Source: Lutimaribacter pacificus
GTDB lineage: Bacteria > Pseudomonadota > Alphaproteobacteria > Rhodobacterales > Rhodobacteraceae
Direction: 5' to 3'
Assembly (NCBI RefSeq): GCF_900142185.1
Contig: NZ_FQZZ01000001.1
Coordinates: 992,001 to 1,056,000, forward strand
DNA: 64,000 bases
Shown here: piece after piece, positions 8,386 to 17,600 of the stretch
Numbering within the stretch: the first letter of the stretch is position 1
Layout of the letters: every line of letters begins with the position of its first letter
The notes under the pieces: generated by a model
The model's input: the letters and a program-made list of their open reading frames with translations, nothing else
What the model was told of the DNA's origin: nothing
Databases searched by the model: none
Program-made: the position numbers and the translations under genes

Positions 8386-9573
8386 ATGAGCACGACCGAG
8401 ACGAAGTCTCGGACCGGGGATGCTGTGTCTCCGGTCGCCGAGGCGACCACCGCGATTGCGGGGTTTGCAAGTGAATTCAAGGGGTTTCGTGACGAAATCC
8501 ACACACGGCTTCAACAACAGGAAGAGCGACTGACCATGCTGGATCGTAAGACTGCCCCCCATACCCCCGCGCGCCCCGCGCTGGCCATGCGTGCCGACAC
8601 AGGGGCGCCCCACCGAAAGGCGTTCGACGCCTACCTGCGCAGCGGCGACGATGACGGGCTGCGGGGCATCGCGCCCGAGGGCAAGGCGATGAACACCGCC
8701 ATTGCCGCCGATGGCGGATACCTGGTGGACCCGAAAACCGCCGATACCGTGCGCAGCGTGTTGCAGGGGGCGGCCTCGGTCCGGGCGATTGCCAACGTGG
8801 TCGAGATCGAGGCCACCAGCTATGACGTGCTGGTGGATCGCGGCGATGTCGGCCACGGCTGGAACACCGAGACCGGGTCGGTGTCGGAAACCGGCACGCC
8901 GCAGATCGAGCGCATCACCATCCCGCTGCACGAGCTGTCGGCGCTGCCCAAGGCATCGCAGCGGCTGCTGGACGACGCGGCCTTCGACCTGGAGGGCTGG
9001 CTGGCGGGCCGCATCGCCGACAGGTTCGCGCGGGCCGAGGCGGCGGCTTTCGTCAACGGCGACGGCATCGACAAGCCCACCGGGTTCCTGACCCATCCGC
9101 ATGTCGGCAATGGCGGCTGGAGCTGGGGCAGGCTGGGCTATGTCGCCACCGGCGTCGATGGCGGGTTCGGCGGGGCGGATGCGATTGTCGACCTGGTTTA
9201 TGCGCTGGGGGCGCAATACCGGGCGAACGCGGCGTTCGTCATGAACTCGAAAACTGCCGGCGCGGTGCGCAAGCTGAAGGACAATGACGGGCGGTTCCTG
9301 TGGTCGGACGGGCTGGCCGCGGGGGAGCCTGCGCGGCTGCTGGGCTACCCGGTGCTGATCGCCGAGGACATGCCCGATATCGGCAGCGACGCCACGGCCA
9401 TCGCGTTCGGCGATTTCCGCGCCGGGTACACGGTGGCGGAACGGCCCGACCTGCGGGTGCTGCGCGATCCGTTCTCGGCCAAGCCGCATGTGCTGTTCTA
9501 CGCCACCCGGCGCGTGGGCGGCGACGTGAGCGATTTCGCCGCGATCAAGCTGCTGAAATTCTCGGTCGCGTAA
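8386..9573 (+). CDS. GTA g5, major capsid protein (HK97 fold)
   Basis: The 395-residue HK97-fold coat protein has an N-terminal scaffold-like helical region (about residues 25-55), normally removed by g4, and then the A- and P-domain blocks (AADGGYLVDPKTADTVRSVL, AEAAAFVNGDGIDKPTGFL, FVMNSKTAGAVRKLKDNDG). Two ATGs compete, 8380 and 8386. AGAAGGA at 8372-8378 is correctly spaced only for 8386, so that start is preferred. Capsid is the most abundant GTA product; a strong hairpin follows the gene. Confidence 0.94.
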   Translation: MSTTETKSRTGDAVSPVAEATTAIAGFASEFKGFRDEIHTRLQQQEERLTMLDRKTAPHTPARPALAMRADTGAPHRKAFDAYLRSGDDDGLRGIAPEGKAMNTAIAADGGYLVDPKTADTVRSVLQGAASVRAIANVVEIEATSYDVLVDRGDVGHGWNTETGSVSETGTPQIERITIPLHELSALPKASQRLLDDAAFDLEGWLAGRIADRFARAEAAAFVNGDGIDKPTGFLTHPHVGNGGWSWGRLGYVATGVDGGFGGADAIVDLVYALGAQYRANAAFVMNSKTAGAVRKLKDNDGRFLWSDGLAAGEPARLLGYPVLIAEDMPDIGSDATAIAFGDFRAGYTVAERPDLRVLRDPFSAKPHVLFYATRRVGGDVSDFAAIKLLKFSVA

Positions 9574-9586
9574 GCGCCGGGGATCG

Positions 9587-9613
9587 GGGGCGGGCCCTGT
9601 GCGGCCCGTCCCC
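9587..9613 (+). other. Strong hairpin just after the capsid gene
   Basis: GGGG-C-GGGCC (9587-9596) pairs with GGCCCG-T-CCCC (9603-9613) around a CTGTGC loop: 10 base pairs with one bulged T and no T-tract. It lies in the largest internal gap of the operon (9574-9723). It may protect the capsid mRNA 3' end or reduce read-through to the connector genes. Confidence 0.55.
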
Positions 9614-9723
9614 GGGGCGCGTGCCGTGTGCAACGGTGTTGTCTGGCTGCTCCCTCCGTTCGAGCAACGCTGGCGGCGCGCGCCTGACCCCATCGCGGAG
9701 GGGCGAAGATTGGAGACAGGTCC

Positions 9724-10323
9724 ATGATGTTGACGGAAGAGACCGAGATCGGGCAGGCGGCCCTGCCGGTGGCGGCGTTCAGGGCGCATCTGCGCCAGGG
9801 CACCGGGTTTGCCGGGGACGGGGTGCAGGACGAGGTTCTGGAAGGCTTTTTGCGGGCGGCCCTGTCGGCGATCGAGGCGCGCACCGGCAAGATCCTGATC
9901 GCGCGGGCGTTCCGGCTGAGCCTGGCGGACTGGCGCGACGCCACCGGCCAGGCGCTGCCGGTGGCCCCGGTCGGCGCGGTGAGCGAGGTGGTGCTGGCCG
10001 ACCGCGACGGGATCGGGGTGACGGTGGCGCCTGCGCTTTACCGGCTGGAGCGCGACAGCCAGCGCCCGCGCCTGATGCCGGTGGCGGCACTGTTGCCGGT
10101 GATCCCGCGGGGCGGGTCGGTGCGGATTTCGTTCGAGGCCGGGATGGCGGCGGAGTTCGACGGCTTGCCCGCCGACCTGCGCCAGGCGGTGATGCTGCTG
10201 GCGGCGCATTACTACGAATACCGTGACGAGACCGGGCTGGGCGCGGGTTGCATGCCCTTTGGCGTGACCAGCCTGATCGAACGCTACCGCACCGTGCGGC
10301 TGCTGGGCGGAGGTGCGGCATGA
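9724..10323 (+). CDS. GTA g6, head-tail adaptor
   Basis: The 199-residue gp6-like connector protein is the ring bound under the portal in RcGTA particles. The family blocks seen are an N-terminal helical bundle (FLRAALSAIEARTGKILIAR) and the C-terminal helix LPADLRQAVMLLAAHYYEYRD, typical of head-tail connector gp6 proteins. The start is an ATG directly after a 150-bp gap holding a hairpin. The stop overlaps g7 by ATGA. Confidence 0.88.
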   Translation: MMLTEETEIGQAALPVAAFRAHLRQGTGFAGDGVQDEVLEGFLRAALSAIEARTGKILIARAFRLSLADWRDATGQALPVAPVGAVSEVVLADRDGIGVTVAPALYRLERDSQRPRLMPVAALLPVIPRGGSVRISFEAGMAAEFDGLPADLRQAVMLLAAHYYEYRDETGLGAGCMPFGVTSLIERYRTVRLLGGGAA

Positions 10324-10661
10324 GCGGGCGGGTGCATCTGAGCCGCCGGCTGGTGCTGGAGGCACCGGTGCGGGCGCCCGACGGCGCGGGCGGCGTGCAG
10401 CGCGGCTGGGAGGTGCTGGGCACGCTCTGGGCCGAGGTGGTGGCGCGCACCGGGCGCGAGCGTGCGGGCGACGGGGCGCAGGTATCGCTGACCGGCTATC
10501 GCATCACGGTGCGCGCGGCGCCCGAGGGGCACGCGGCGCGGCCAAGGCCGGAACAGCGGTTCCGTGAGGGCGGGCGGGTGTTCCGCATCACGGCGGTGGC
10601 CGAGCGCGATCCGCGCGGGCGGTTCCTGACGTGCTTTGCCGAAGAGGAGGTGGTGGCATGA
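10320..10661 (+). CDS. GTA g7, head-tail connector (stopper)
   Basis: This 113-aa beta-rich protein sits at the position of RcGTA g7, the stopper ring that closes the DNA channel. It has the SPP1 gp16-like pattern VLGTLWAEVVARTGRER followed by VSLTGYRITVRAAP and a C-terminal RVFRITAVAERDPRGRFLTC block. It overlaps g6 and g8 through ATGA junctions. Confidence 0.87.
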   Translation: MSGRVHLSRRLVLEAPVRAPDGAGGVQRGWEVLGTLWAEVVARTGRERAGDGAQVSLTGYRITVRAAPEGHAARPRPEQRFREGGRVFRITAVAERDPRGRFLTCFAEEEVVA

Positions 10662-11068
10662 GCTATGGCATGGCGGCGGCCTTGCAGGAGGCGGTGTTCC
10701 AGCGGCTGAGCGGTGACGCGGTGCTGGCGGGGCTGGTCGGCGGCGCGGTCTATGACGTGATGCCGAGCGGCCCGCTGCCGCCGCTTTACGTCAGCCTTGG
10801 CCCCGAGGAGGTGCGCGACGCGTCCGACAAGACGGGCGGCGGGGCGCGGCACGATTTCACGGTGTCGGTGGTGGCCGATGGCAGCGGGTTTCACGCCGCC
10901 AAGACGGTGGCCGCCGCGATCAGCGATGCGCTGCTGGGTGGCGAGCTGCCGCTGGCGCGCGGACGTTTGGTGGCGCTGAATTTTCTGCGCGCGCGGGCCA
11001 GCCGCGAGGGCACCGGCCAGTTGCGCCGGATCGACCTGCGGTTCCGCGCGCGGATCGACGACGAGTAA
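10658..11068 (+). CDS. GTA g8, tail terminator (DUF3168)
   Basis: The 136-aa product belongs to the DUF3168 tail-completion family, which caps the tail tube and joins it to the head. Recognisable parts are ALQEAVFQRLSGDAVL, the PPLYVSLGPEEVRDASDK block and the C-terminal IDLRFRARI strand. The ATG at 10658 overlaps the g7 stop; upstream in-frame codons belong to g7 shadow sequence. Confidence 0.88.
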   Translation: MSYGMAAALQEAVFQRLSGDAVLAGLVGGAVYDVMPSGPLPPLYVSLGPEEVRDASDKTGGGARHDFTVSVVADGSGFHAAKTVAAAISDALLGGELPLARGRLVALNFLRARASREGTGQLRRIDLRFRARIDDE

Positions 11069-11092
11069 CCCCAAATTTCAGGAGACAAACCG

Positions 11093-11506
11093 ATGGGTGC
11101 ACAGAATGGCAAGGACCTGCTGATCAAGCTTGACCTGACCGGCGACAAGCAGTTCGGCACGATCGCGGGGCTGCGGGCCACGCGGATCAGCTTCAACGCG
11201 GAAAGCGTGGACGTGACCAGCCTGGAAAGCCAGGGCGGGTGGCGCGAGCTGCTGGCGGGGGCGGGCGTGAAAACCGCGTCGATCAGCGGCTCGGGCGTGT
11301 TCCGCGATGCCGATACCGACGAGCGGGCGCGGCAGATCTTCTTTGACGGCGAGATCCCCGATTTCCAGGTGGTGATCCCCGGTTTCGGCATCGTCGAGGG
11401 GCCGTTCCAGGTGACCGCGCTGGAATATGCGGGCAACCACAATGGCGAGGCGACATACGAGATGGCGATGGCCTCGGCCGGGGCGCTGTCGTTTACGGCG
11501 CTGTGA
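11093..11506 (+). CDS. GTA g9, major tail tube protein
   Basis: The 137-residue tail tube subunit begins MGAQNGKDLLIKLD and includes the typical ESVDVTSLESQGGWRELLAGAGVKTASISGSG stretch. It forms stacked hexamers of the GTA tail. The start has a good AGGAGA Shine-Dalgarno. A 24-bp gap separates it from g8, one of the few non-overlapping junctions, as suits a high-copy product. Its stop overlaps the g10 ATG. Confidence 0.92.
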   Translation: MGAQNGKDLLIKLDLTGDKQFGTIAGLRATRISFNAESVDVTSLESQGGWRELLAGAGVKTASISGSGVFRDADTDERARQIFFDGEIPDFQVVIPGFGIVEGPFQVTALEYAGNHNGEATYEMAMASAGALSFTAL

Positions 11507-11832
11507 TGGTGAACCGTTGGCGGGGCGAGGTGGCGCTGGTTCTGGATGGCGAGCGCCGGGTGATGAAGCTGACGCTGGGGGCGCTGGCCGAGCTGGAGGA
11601 GGCGCTGGGGGCGGACACGCTGGTGGCGCTGGTCGAGCGGTTCGAGGCGGGGCGGTTTTCCACGCGCGACGTGCTGGCGCTGCTGCTGGCGGGGCTGCGC
11701 GGCGGCGGCTGGCCGGGCGATGCGCGCGCGCTGGCGCGGGCCGAGATCGCGGGCGGGCCGATGGCGGGCGCGCGGGCGGCGGCGGAATTGCTGGCGCGGG
11801 CCTTTGCCCTGCCGGAAGAGGCCGGCGCATGA
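11506..11832 (+). CDS. GTA g10, tail assembly chaperone
   Basis: A 108-aa protein of the GTA TAC-1 type, with the block RVMKLTLGALAELEEALGADTLVALVERF. These proteins hold the tape measure protein soluble during tail assembly and are absent from the mature particle. The ATG at 11506 shares a base with the g9 stop (TGATG); a GTG at 11503 is the alternative. Its stop overlaps g10.1. Confidence 0.88.
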   Translation: MVNRWRGEVALVLDGERRVMKLTLGALAELEEALGADTLVALVERFEAGRFSTRDVLALLLAGLRGGGWPGDARALARAEIAGGPMAGARAAAELLARAFALPEEAGA

Positions 11833-12029
11833 GCGGGTTCGACTGGCCGGGCATGATGCGGGCCGGGATGGCCGGGTTGCGGCTGACGCCCGAGCGGTTC
11901 TGGGCACTGACGCCGGCGGAACTGATGCTGATGCTGGGGCGCGGCGCGGGCGCCGCCCCGATGGCGCGCGCGCGGCTGGAGGAGATGCTGGCCGCGTTTC
12001 CCGACACCCCTGAAAGGGCAGAGAGATGA
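11829..12029 (+). CDS. GTA g10.1, second small tail assembly chaperone
   Basis: The 66-aa frame begins MSGFDWPGMMRAGMAGLRL and contains RFWALTPAELMLMLGRGAG, the signature of the small phage tail assembly chaperone family found between g10 and g11 in Rhodobacterales GTAs. It is joined by ATGA overlaps to g10 upstream and g11 downstream. It probably works with g10, as G and GT do in lambda, but as separate genes rather than a programmed frameshift. Confidence 0.85.
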   Translation: MSGFDWPGMMRAGMAGLRLTPERFWALTPAELMLMLGRGAGAAPMARARLEEMLAAFPDTPERAER

Positions 12030-12688
12030 GCGATTACGACGGGCTGGACCGGCTGGGGATGCAGATCGAGACGCTGGAGGTGGCGATGGACGGCGCCAGC
12101 GGCATGGCGGCGGGGTTCGAAACCGAGCTGGGCCGGATGCGCGCGACATTCGCGGCGGCGGGGCAGGATGTGCGCACGCTGGAGCGGGGGATGAGCACCG
12201 GGTTGCGCCGCGCCTTCGACGGGGTGCTTCTGGATGGGATGAAGCTGTCGGACGCGCTGCGCACGGTGGCGCAAACGATGGTGAACACCGCCTATTCGGC
12301 GGCTGTCAAGCCCGTCACCGATCATGTCGGCGGGATGCTGGCGCAGGGTGTCGGCAGCCTGATGGGCCATATCCTGCCCTTTGCCGGTGGCGCGGGGTTC
12401 GCGCAGGGCCGGGTGATGCCATTTGCCAGGGGTGGCGTGGTCGGCGGGCCCAGCTATTTCGCCATGCGGGGCGCCACCGGCCTGATGGGCGAGGCGGGCC
12501 CCGAGGCGATCATGCCGCTGTCGCGCGGGCCCGACGGCAGCCTTGGCGTCCGGGCGCAGGGCGGGGCAGGGCCGGTCAGCGTGGTGATGAACATCCAGAC
12601 CCCCGACGCCGAAAGCTTTCGCCGCAGCCAGAGCCAGATCGCGGGGCAGGTGAGCCGCGCGCTGGGGCGTGCGCAGCGCAACCGCTGA
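12026..12688 (+). CDS. GTA g11, tail tape measure protein
   Basis: A 220-residue tape measure protein, short because the GTA tail is short. Features are an N-terminal helical region (LDRLGMQIETLEVAMDGASG), hydrophobic glycine-rich patches (VGSLMGHILPFAGGAGFAQG) and the tape measure C-terminal motif GEAGPEAIMPLSRGPDGSLGV. It determines tail length and probably assists DNA passage. The ATG overlaps the g10.1 stop. Confidence 0.9.
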   Translation: MSDYDGLDRLGMQIETLEVAMDGASGMAAGFETELGRMRATFAAAGQDVRTLERGMSTGLRRAFDGVLLDGMKLSDALRTVAQTMVNTAYSAAVKPVTDHVGGMLAQGVGSLMGHILPFAGGAGFAQGRVMPFARGGVVGGPSYFAMRGATGLMGEAGPEAIMPLSRGPDGSLGVRAQGGAGPVSVVMNIQTPDAESFRRSQSQIAGQVSRALGRAQRNR

Positions 12689-12698
12689 GGAGACGAAG

Positions 12699-13331
12699 AT
12701 GGGATTTCACGAGATACGGTTTCCGGCCAACCTGAGCTTTGGCTCGGTCGGCGGGCCGGAGCGGCGCACGGACGTGGTGACGCTGGCCAACGGTTTCGAG
12801 GAGCGCAACAGCCCCTGGGCGCATTCGCGGCGGCGCTATGACGCCGGGGTGGGGCTGCGCTCGCTCGACGATGTCGAGACGCTGATCGCGTTTTTCGAGG
12901 CGCGGCACGGGCAGCTTTACGGGTTTCGCTGGAAGGACTGGTCGGATTTCAAATCCTGCCGCCCCTCGGCCGAACCCGGCTACATGGACCAGGTGATCGC
13001 CGTCGGGGACGGGGAAACGGCGCAATTCGCGCTGGCGAAGGAATACCGGTCCGGCGCGCAGATCTATCGGCGGCCGGTCACGAAGCCGGTGGCCGGCACG
13101 GTGCGCGTGGGGATCGAGGGCGACGCCCAGCAGGAAGGCATCCACTGGGAGCTGGACCCCGCCACCGGGATCGTCGGTTTCGCGCATCCGCCGAACGAGG
13201 GGATGGAGATCACCGCCGGGTTCGAATTCGACGTGCCGGTGCGGTTCGATACCGACCGCATCCAGACCAGCGTCGCGAGTTTCCGGGCCGGGGACGTGCC
13301 GGGCGTGCCGGTGGTGGAAGTGAGGGTCTGA
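12699..13331 (+). CDS. GTA g12, distal tail protein (DUF2460)
   Basis: The 210-residue DUF2460 protein forms the distal ring joining tail tube and baseplate. It is recognised by MGFHEIRFPANLSFGSVGGPERRTDVV, the block FFEARHGQLYGFRWKDWSDFKS and the C-terminal VPVRFDTDRIQTS. A GAGGAGA ribosome site at 12687-12693 supports the ATG at 12699. It is preceded by a 10-bp gap. Confidence 0.92.
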   Translation: MGFHEIRFPANLSFGSVGGPERRTDVVTLANGFEERNSPWAHSRRRYDAGVGLRSLDDVETLIAFFEARHGQLYGFRWKDWSDFKSCRPSAEPGYMDQVIAVGDGETAQFALAKEYRSGAQIYRRPVTKPVAGTVRVGIEGDAQQEGIHWELDPATGIVGFAHPPNEGMEITAGFEFDVPVRFDTDRIQTSVASFRAGDVPGVPVVEVRV

Positions 13332-13335
13332 CACG

Positions 13336-14214
13336 ATGGACGAGGCATTTCTTGACCATATCCGATCCGGCCTGACGACGCTGGCCGGGGCCTGGGCGAT
13401 CACGCGTGCGGACGGGCTTGTGCTGGGCTTTACCGATCACGACCTGGATCTGGTGTTCGACGGCATCACCTTTCGCGCCGAAAGCGGGCTGTCGGCCACA
13501 GCGTTGCAACAAGGCACCGGCCTGTCGGTGGACAATGCCGAGGCGCTGGGGGCGCTGAGCGATGCGCGTATAAGCGAGGCGGATATCGACGCAGGGCGCT
13601 ATGACGGGGCCGAGCTGCGGGCGTGGATCGTGAACTGGGCGGACACGGGTCAGCGGCACCTGCGCTTTCGCGGCACGATCGGCGAGATCCGGCGCGCGGG
13701 CGGTGCGTTCCGGGCGGAACTGCGCGGCCTGACCGAGGCGCTGAACCGACCCGTCGGGCGGGTGTTCCAGAAGCCCTGCACCGCCGTGCTGGGGGATCGG
13801 GATTGCAGGGTTGACCTGACGACGCGGGGCTATGCCGCCGAGGCGGTTCTGCGGGGGGTGGACGAAGAGAGCACGCTGATGTTCGACGCCCTGCCGGGAT
13901 ACGCGCCGGGCTGGTTCCGCCGCGGCCAGCTGGAGGTGCAGGACGGGGCCGCCCGTGGGCTGCACGCCCAGATCCGGCGCGACGAGGTTGCCGGCGCGGG
14001 GCGGGAAATCGCCCTGTGGGCGCCGCTGCGCGCCGGGATCGCGGCGGGGGACCGGGTGCGGCTGGTCGCCGGGTGCGACAAGCGGCTGGAGACCTGCCGG
14101 TTCAAATTCGACAACATCTTGAACTTCCAGGGCTTTCCCGACCTGCCATCGGAGGACTGGCTGATGGCGGTGCCCGCGCGCTCGGGCGATCTGGGCGGGG
14201 GGAGTCGGCGATGA
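13336..14214 (+). CDS. GTA g13, baseplate hub protein (DUF2163)
   Basis: The 292-aa hub protein carries the DUF2163 and phage_BR0599-type C-terminal regions. Four cysteines, Cys148 and Cys157 (PCTAVLGDRDC) and Cys247 and Cys254 (GCDKRLETC), form two C-X(6-8)-C pairs. They are well placed to bind the iron-sulfur cluster reported for the RcGTA hub, by analogy with lambda gpL. The stop overlaps the g14 ATG. Confidence 0.92.
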   Translation: MDEAFLDHIRSGLTTLAGAWAITRADGLVLGFTDHDLDLVFDGITFRAESGLSATALQQGTGLSVDNAEALGALSDARISEADIDAGRYDGAELRAWIVNWADTGQRHLRFRGTIGEIRRAGGAFRAELRGLTEALNRPVGRVFQKPCTAVLGDRDCRVDLTTRGYAAEAVLRGVDEESTLMFDALPGYAPGWFRRGQLEVQDGAARGLHAQIRRDEVAGAGREIALWAPLRAGIAAGDRVRLVAGCDKRLETCRFKFDNILNFQGFPDLPSEDWLMAVPARSGDLGGGSRR

Positions 14215-14645
14215 ATGCGCGCGTGGTGGCGGCGGCGCGGGGCTGGATCGGAACGCCCTATCTGCACCAGGCCAGCCGCAAGGGGGTGGGGACCGATTGC
14301 CTTGGGCTGTTGCGCGGGGTCTGGCGCGAGGTCGTGGGCGACGAGCCCGAGCCGGTGCCGCCCTACAGTCGCGACTGGTCGGAGCCGCAAGGCGACGAGG
14401 CGCTGTGGCGCGCGGCGCGGCGGCATCTGCGCATGGTGGCGCGGGAGGACCGGCAGGCTGGCGACGTGCTGCTGTTTCGTATGCGCGCGGGGACGGTGGC
14501 CAAGCATCTGGGGATCGCCGGCGATGTCGGTCCGGCGCCCACATTCATCCACGCCTATTCCGGGCATGCGGTCGTGGAAAGCCCGCTGAGCGCGCCCTGG
14601 GCGCGTCGCATCGTGGCGCGGTTCCGGTTCCATCAGGAGGTTTGA
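14211..14645 (+). CDS. GTA g14, NlpC/P60 cell-wall peptidase
   Basis: A 144-residue NlpC/P60 cysteine peptidase in the tail tip, thought to open the recipient peptidoglycan during DNA entry. The catalytic Cys30 lies in GTDCLGLLRG, with His99 in AKHLGIA and His114 in FIHAY as the other likely active-site residues. It overlaps g13 by ATGA and is followed after 3 nt by g15, keeping the RcGTA tail-tip order. Confidence 0.93.
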   Translation: MNARVVAAARGWIGTPYLHQASRKGVGTDCLGLLRGVWREVVGDEPEPVPPYSRDWSEPQGDEALWRAARRHLRMVAREDRQAGDVLLFRMRAGTVAKHLGIAGDVGPAPTFIHAYSGHAVVESPLSAPWARRIVARFRFHQEV

Positions 14646-14648
14646 GAC

Positions 14649-17600
14649 ATGGCGACGATAGTTCTGTCGGCGGCGGGGGCCGCCATCGGTGGTTCGGTCG
14701 GAGGATCGTTCCTGGGCCTGTCCTCGGTCGCCATCGGCCGGTTTGCCGGGGCCAGCCTGGGCCGTGTGCTGGACCAGCGGCTTCTGGGTCAGGGCTCGGA
14801 CGCGGTGGAGCATCACCAGGGCCGGACCGAGCGGTTCCGCATCACCTCGGCCGGGGAGGGTGTGCCGGTTGCGCAGGTCTATGGGCGGATGCGGGTGGGC
14901 GGGCATGTGATCTGGGCCAGTGCATTCCGCGAGCACGTTGCGCAATCCACCACCGGCGGGGGCGGTGGCAAGGGTGCCCCGGCGCGGCCGCAAAGCACGA
15001 CCTATAGTTATAGTTACTCGGTCAGCCTGGCGGTTGCGCTGTGCGAGGGCGAGATCGGCGGCGTGCTGCGGGTCTGGGCGGACGGGGCCGAGGTGGCGCC
15101 GGAGATGCTGAACATGCGGGTCTATACCGGCAGCCGCGACCAGTTGCCCGACCCGGCGATCGCGGCGGTCGAGGGGATGGGCGCGGTGCCGGCCTATCGG
15201 GGCACGGCCTATGTGGTGATGGAGGATCTGGCGCTGGAGCCGTTCGGCAACCGCGTGCCGCAGTTCAGCTTCGAGGTGTTGCGGCCCGATGAGGTGAAGG
15301 GACCCGCGCGCGATCCGGTCCATAACGTGCAGGCGGTCGCGCTGATGCCGGGAACGGGGGAATATGCGCTGGCGGGGTCGCGCGTCGTGGCGACATACGG
15401 GCCGGGCCAGAGCCGGAGCCTGAACGTCAATTCCCCCTCGGGGCGCACGGATATGGAAACCGCGATAACCGCGCTGGAGGTGGAGCTGCCCGCCTGCGAG
15501 GCGGTGTCGCTGGTGGTCAGCTGGTTCGGCGACGATCTGCGCGCGGGGGAGTGCCGCCTGCGCCCGAAGGTCGAGCAGACGGAATTCGACGGTGTGCCGA
15601 TGCCGTGGCGGGTTTCGGGCCTGTCGCGGGGGGCGGCCGGGACGGTGCCGCAGGAGGACGGGCGGGTGATCTATGGCGGCACGCCGGCGGATGCGTCGGT
15701 GGCCGAGGCGATCCGCGACATGGCGGCGCGCGGCAAGGCGGTGATGTTCTACCCGTTCATCCTGATGGAGCAGCTGGACGGCAACGGGCGCACCGATCCG
15801 TGGAGTGGCGCCGGGGACCAGCCACGCCTGCCCTGGCGGGGGCGCATCACCGGGGCGATGGCGCCGGGGCAGGCCGGATCGCCCGATGGCAGCGCGGCCG
15901 CCGAGGCTGAGGTTGCGCGCTTCGTGGGCAGCGTGCGGGCGTCGGATTTCCAGATCGGCAACGGCACGGTCAGCTATAGCGGGCCAGAGGAATGGAGCTA
16001 TAGCCGCTTCATCCTGCATTACGCGGCGCTTTGTGCCGCCGCCGGCGGGGTGGATGCGTTCTGCATCGGGTCCGAGATGCGGGGGCTGACGCAGTTGCGG
16101 GGCGATGCGGAGCGGTTTCCCTTTGTCGCCGCGCTGCGCCGGCTGGCGGGGGAAGCGCGGGCGTTGCTGGGGCCGGATGTCAGGATCGGCTATGCCGCCG
16201 ACTGGTCGGAATATTTCGGCTATCAGCCCGGCGATGGCAGCGGCGACAGGTATTTCCACCTCGATCCGTTATGGGCCGACCCGGATATCGACTTTGTCGG
16301 GATCGACAATTACATGCCGCTGTCGGACTGGCGCGATGGCGACGGCCACTCCGACGCGGCGTGGGGCAGCATCTATAACCCCGACTACCTGCGCGCCAAC
16401 GTGGCGGGGGGCGAGGGGTTCGACTGGTTCTATCACTCGCCCGAGGCGCGCGCGGCGCAGATCCGCACGCCGATCACCGATGGCGATTACGGTGAGCCGT
16501 GGATCTGGCGCTACAAGGATATCCGAAGCTGGTGGTCGACCCCGCATCACGAGCGGATCGGCGGCGAGCGGATGGCCGAACCGACCGCGTGGGAGCCGGG
16601 ATCGAAGCCCGTCTGGTTCACCGAATTCGGTTGCGCGGCGATCGACAAGGGCACCAACCAGCCCAACAAGTTCCTCGACCCGAAATCCTCGGAATCGGCG
16701 ATGCCCCATTTCTCGAACGGGATGCGGGACGAGTTCATCCAGATGCAATACCTGCGCGCGAGCTATGCGCATTGGCTGGACCCGGCAAACAACCCGGTCT
16801 CGGACAGCTATGGCGGGCCGATGGTGGACATGTCGCGGGCCTTTGTCTGGGCGTGGGACGCGCGGCCCTATCCGTTCTTTCCGGGCAACCGCGAGCTGTG
16901 GGCCGATGGCGACAACTATGCGCGGGGGCACTGGATCAGCGGGCGTATGGCGGGGCGGTCGCTGGCCTCGGTGGTCGAGGAGATCTGCGCGCGGGCCGGG
17001 CTGCATCCGGTCGATAGCTCGGGGCTTTACGGCTATGTGCGGGGGTATACGGTTTCCGATGTCGATACCGCGCGGGGCGCGTTGCAGCCGCTGATGCTGG
17101 CCTATGGGGTCGATGCGCTGGAGCGGGACGGGACGCTGGTTTTCCGCATGAGGGATGGCGCGCCCGTGACCCGGCTGGACGAGGCGTGGCTGGTCGAGAG
17201 CGGTGAGATCGACGGGCGGCTGGAGATCACGCGGGCTGCCGAGGCGGAACTGGCAGGGCGGGTGCGGTTGCGGTTCGTCGAGACGGACGCGAATTACGAG
17301 GCGGCCGCGGAAGAGGCTGTGCTGCCCGACGAGGCGACGCATGGGGTTTCGGCCTCGGACATGGCGCTGGCGCTGACCCGGCGCGAGGGGCAGCAGGTGC
17401 TGGAGCGGTGGCTGGCGGAATCGCGGGTGGCCCGCGACACGCTGCGGCTGGCGCTGCCGCCGTCGCGCCAGGCGCTGGGTGCGGGGGATGTGCTGGAGGT
17501 GGATGCCGGGCGGTTCCGCATCGACCGGGTCGAGCAGGGACCTTACCAGATCATCGAGGCGGTGCGCACCGAGCCGGGCGTCTACGCGCCCGCCGAGCTG

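Noticed and set aside
11829-12029. Programmed frameshift between g10 and g10.1, as in lambda G/GT
   Set aside because: No slippery heptamer was seen at the junction, and g10.1 has its own ATG in an ATGA overlap, so simple coupling explains it.
13830-16259. A minus-strand open frame of 809 codons opposite g13-g15
   Set aside because: Same reason: a low-complexity Arg/His/Pro/Gly translation opposite clearly conserved genes.
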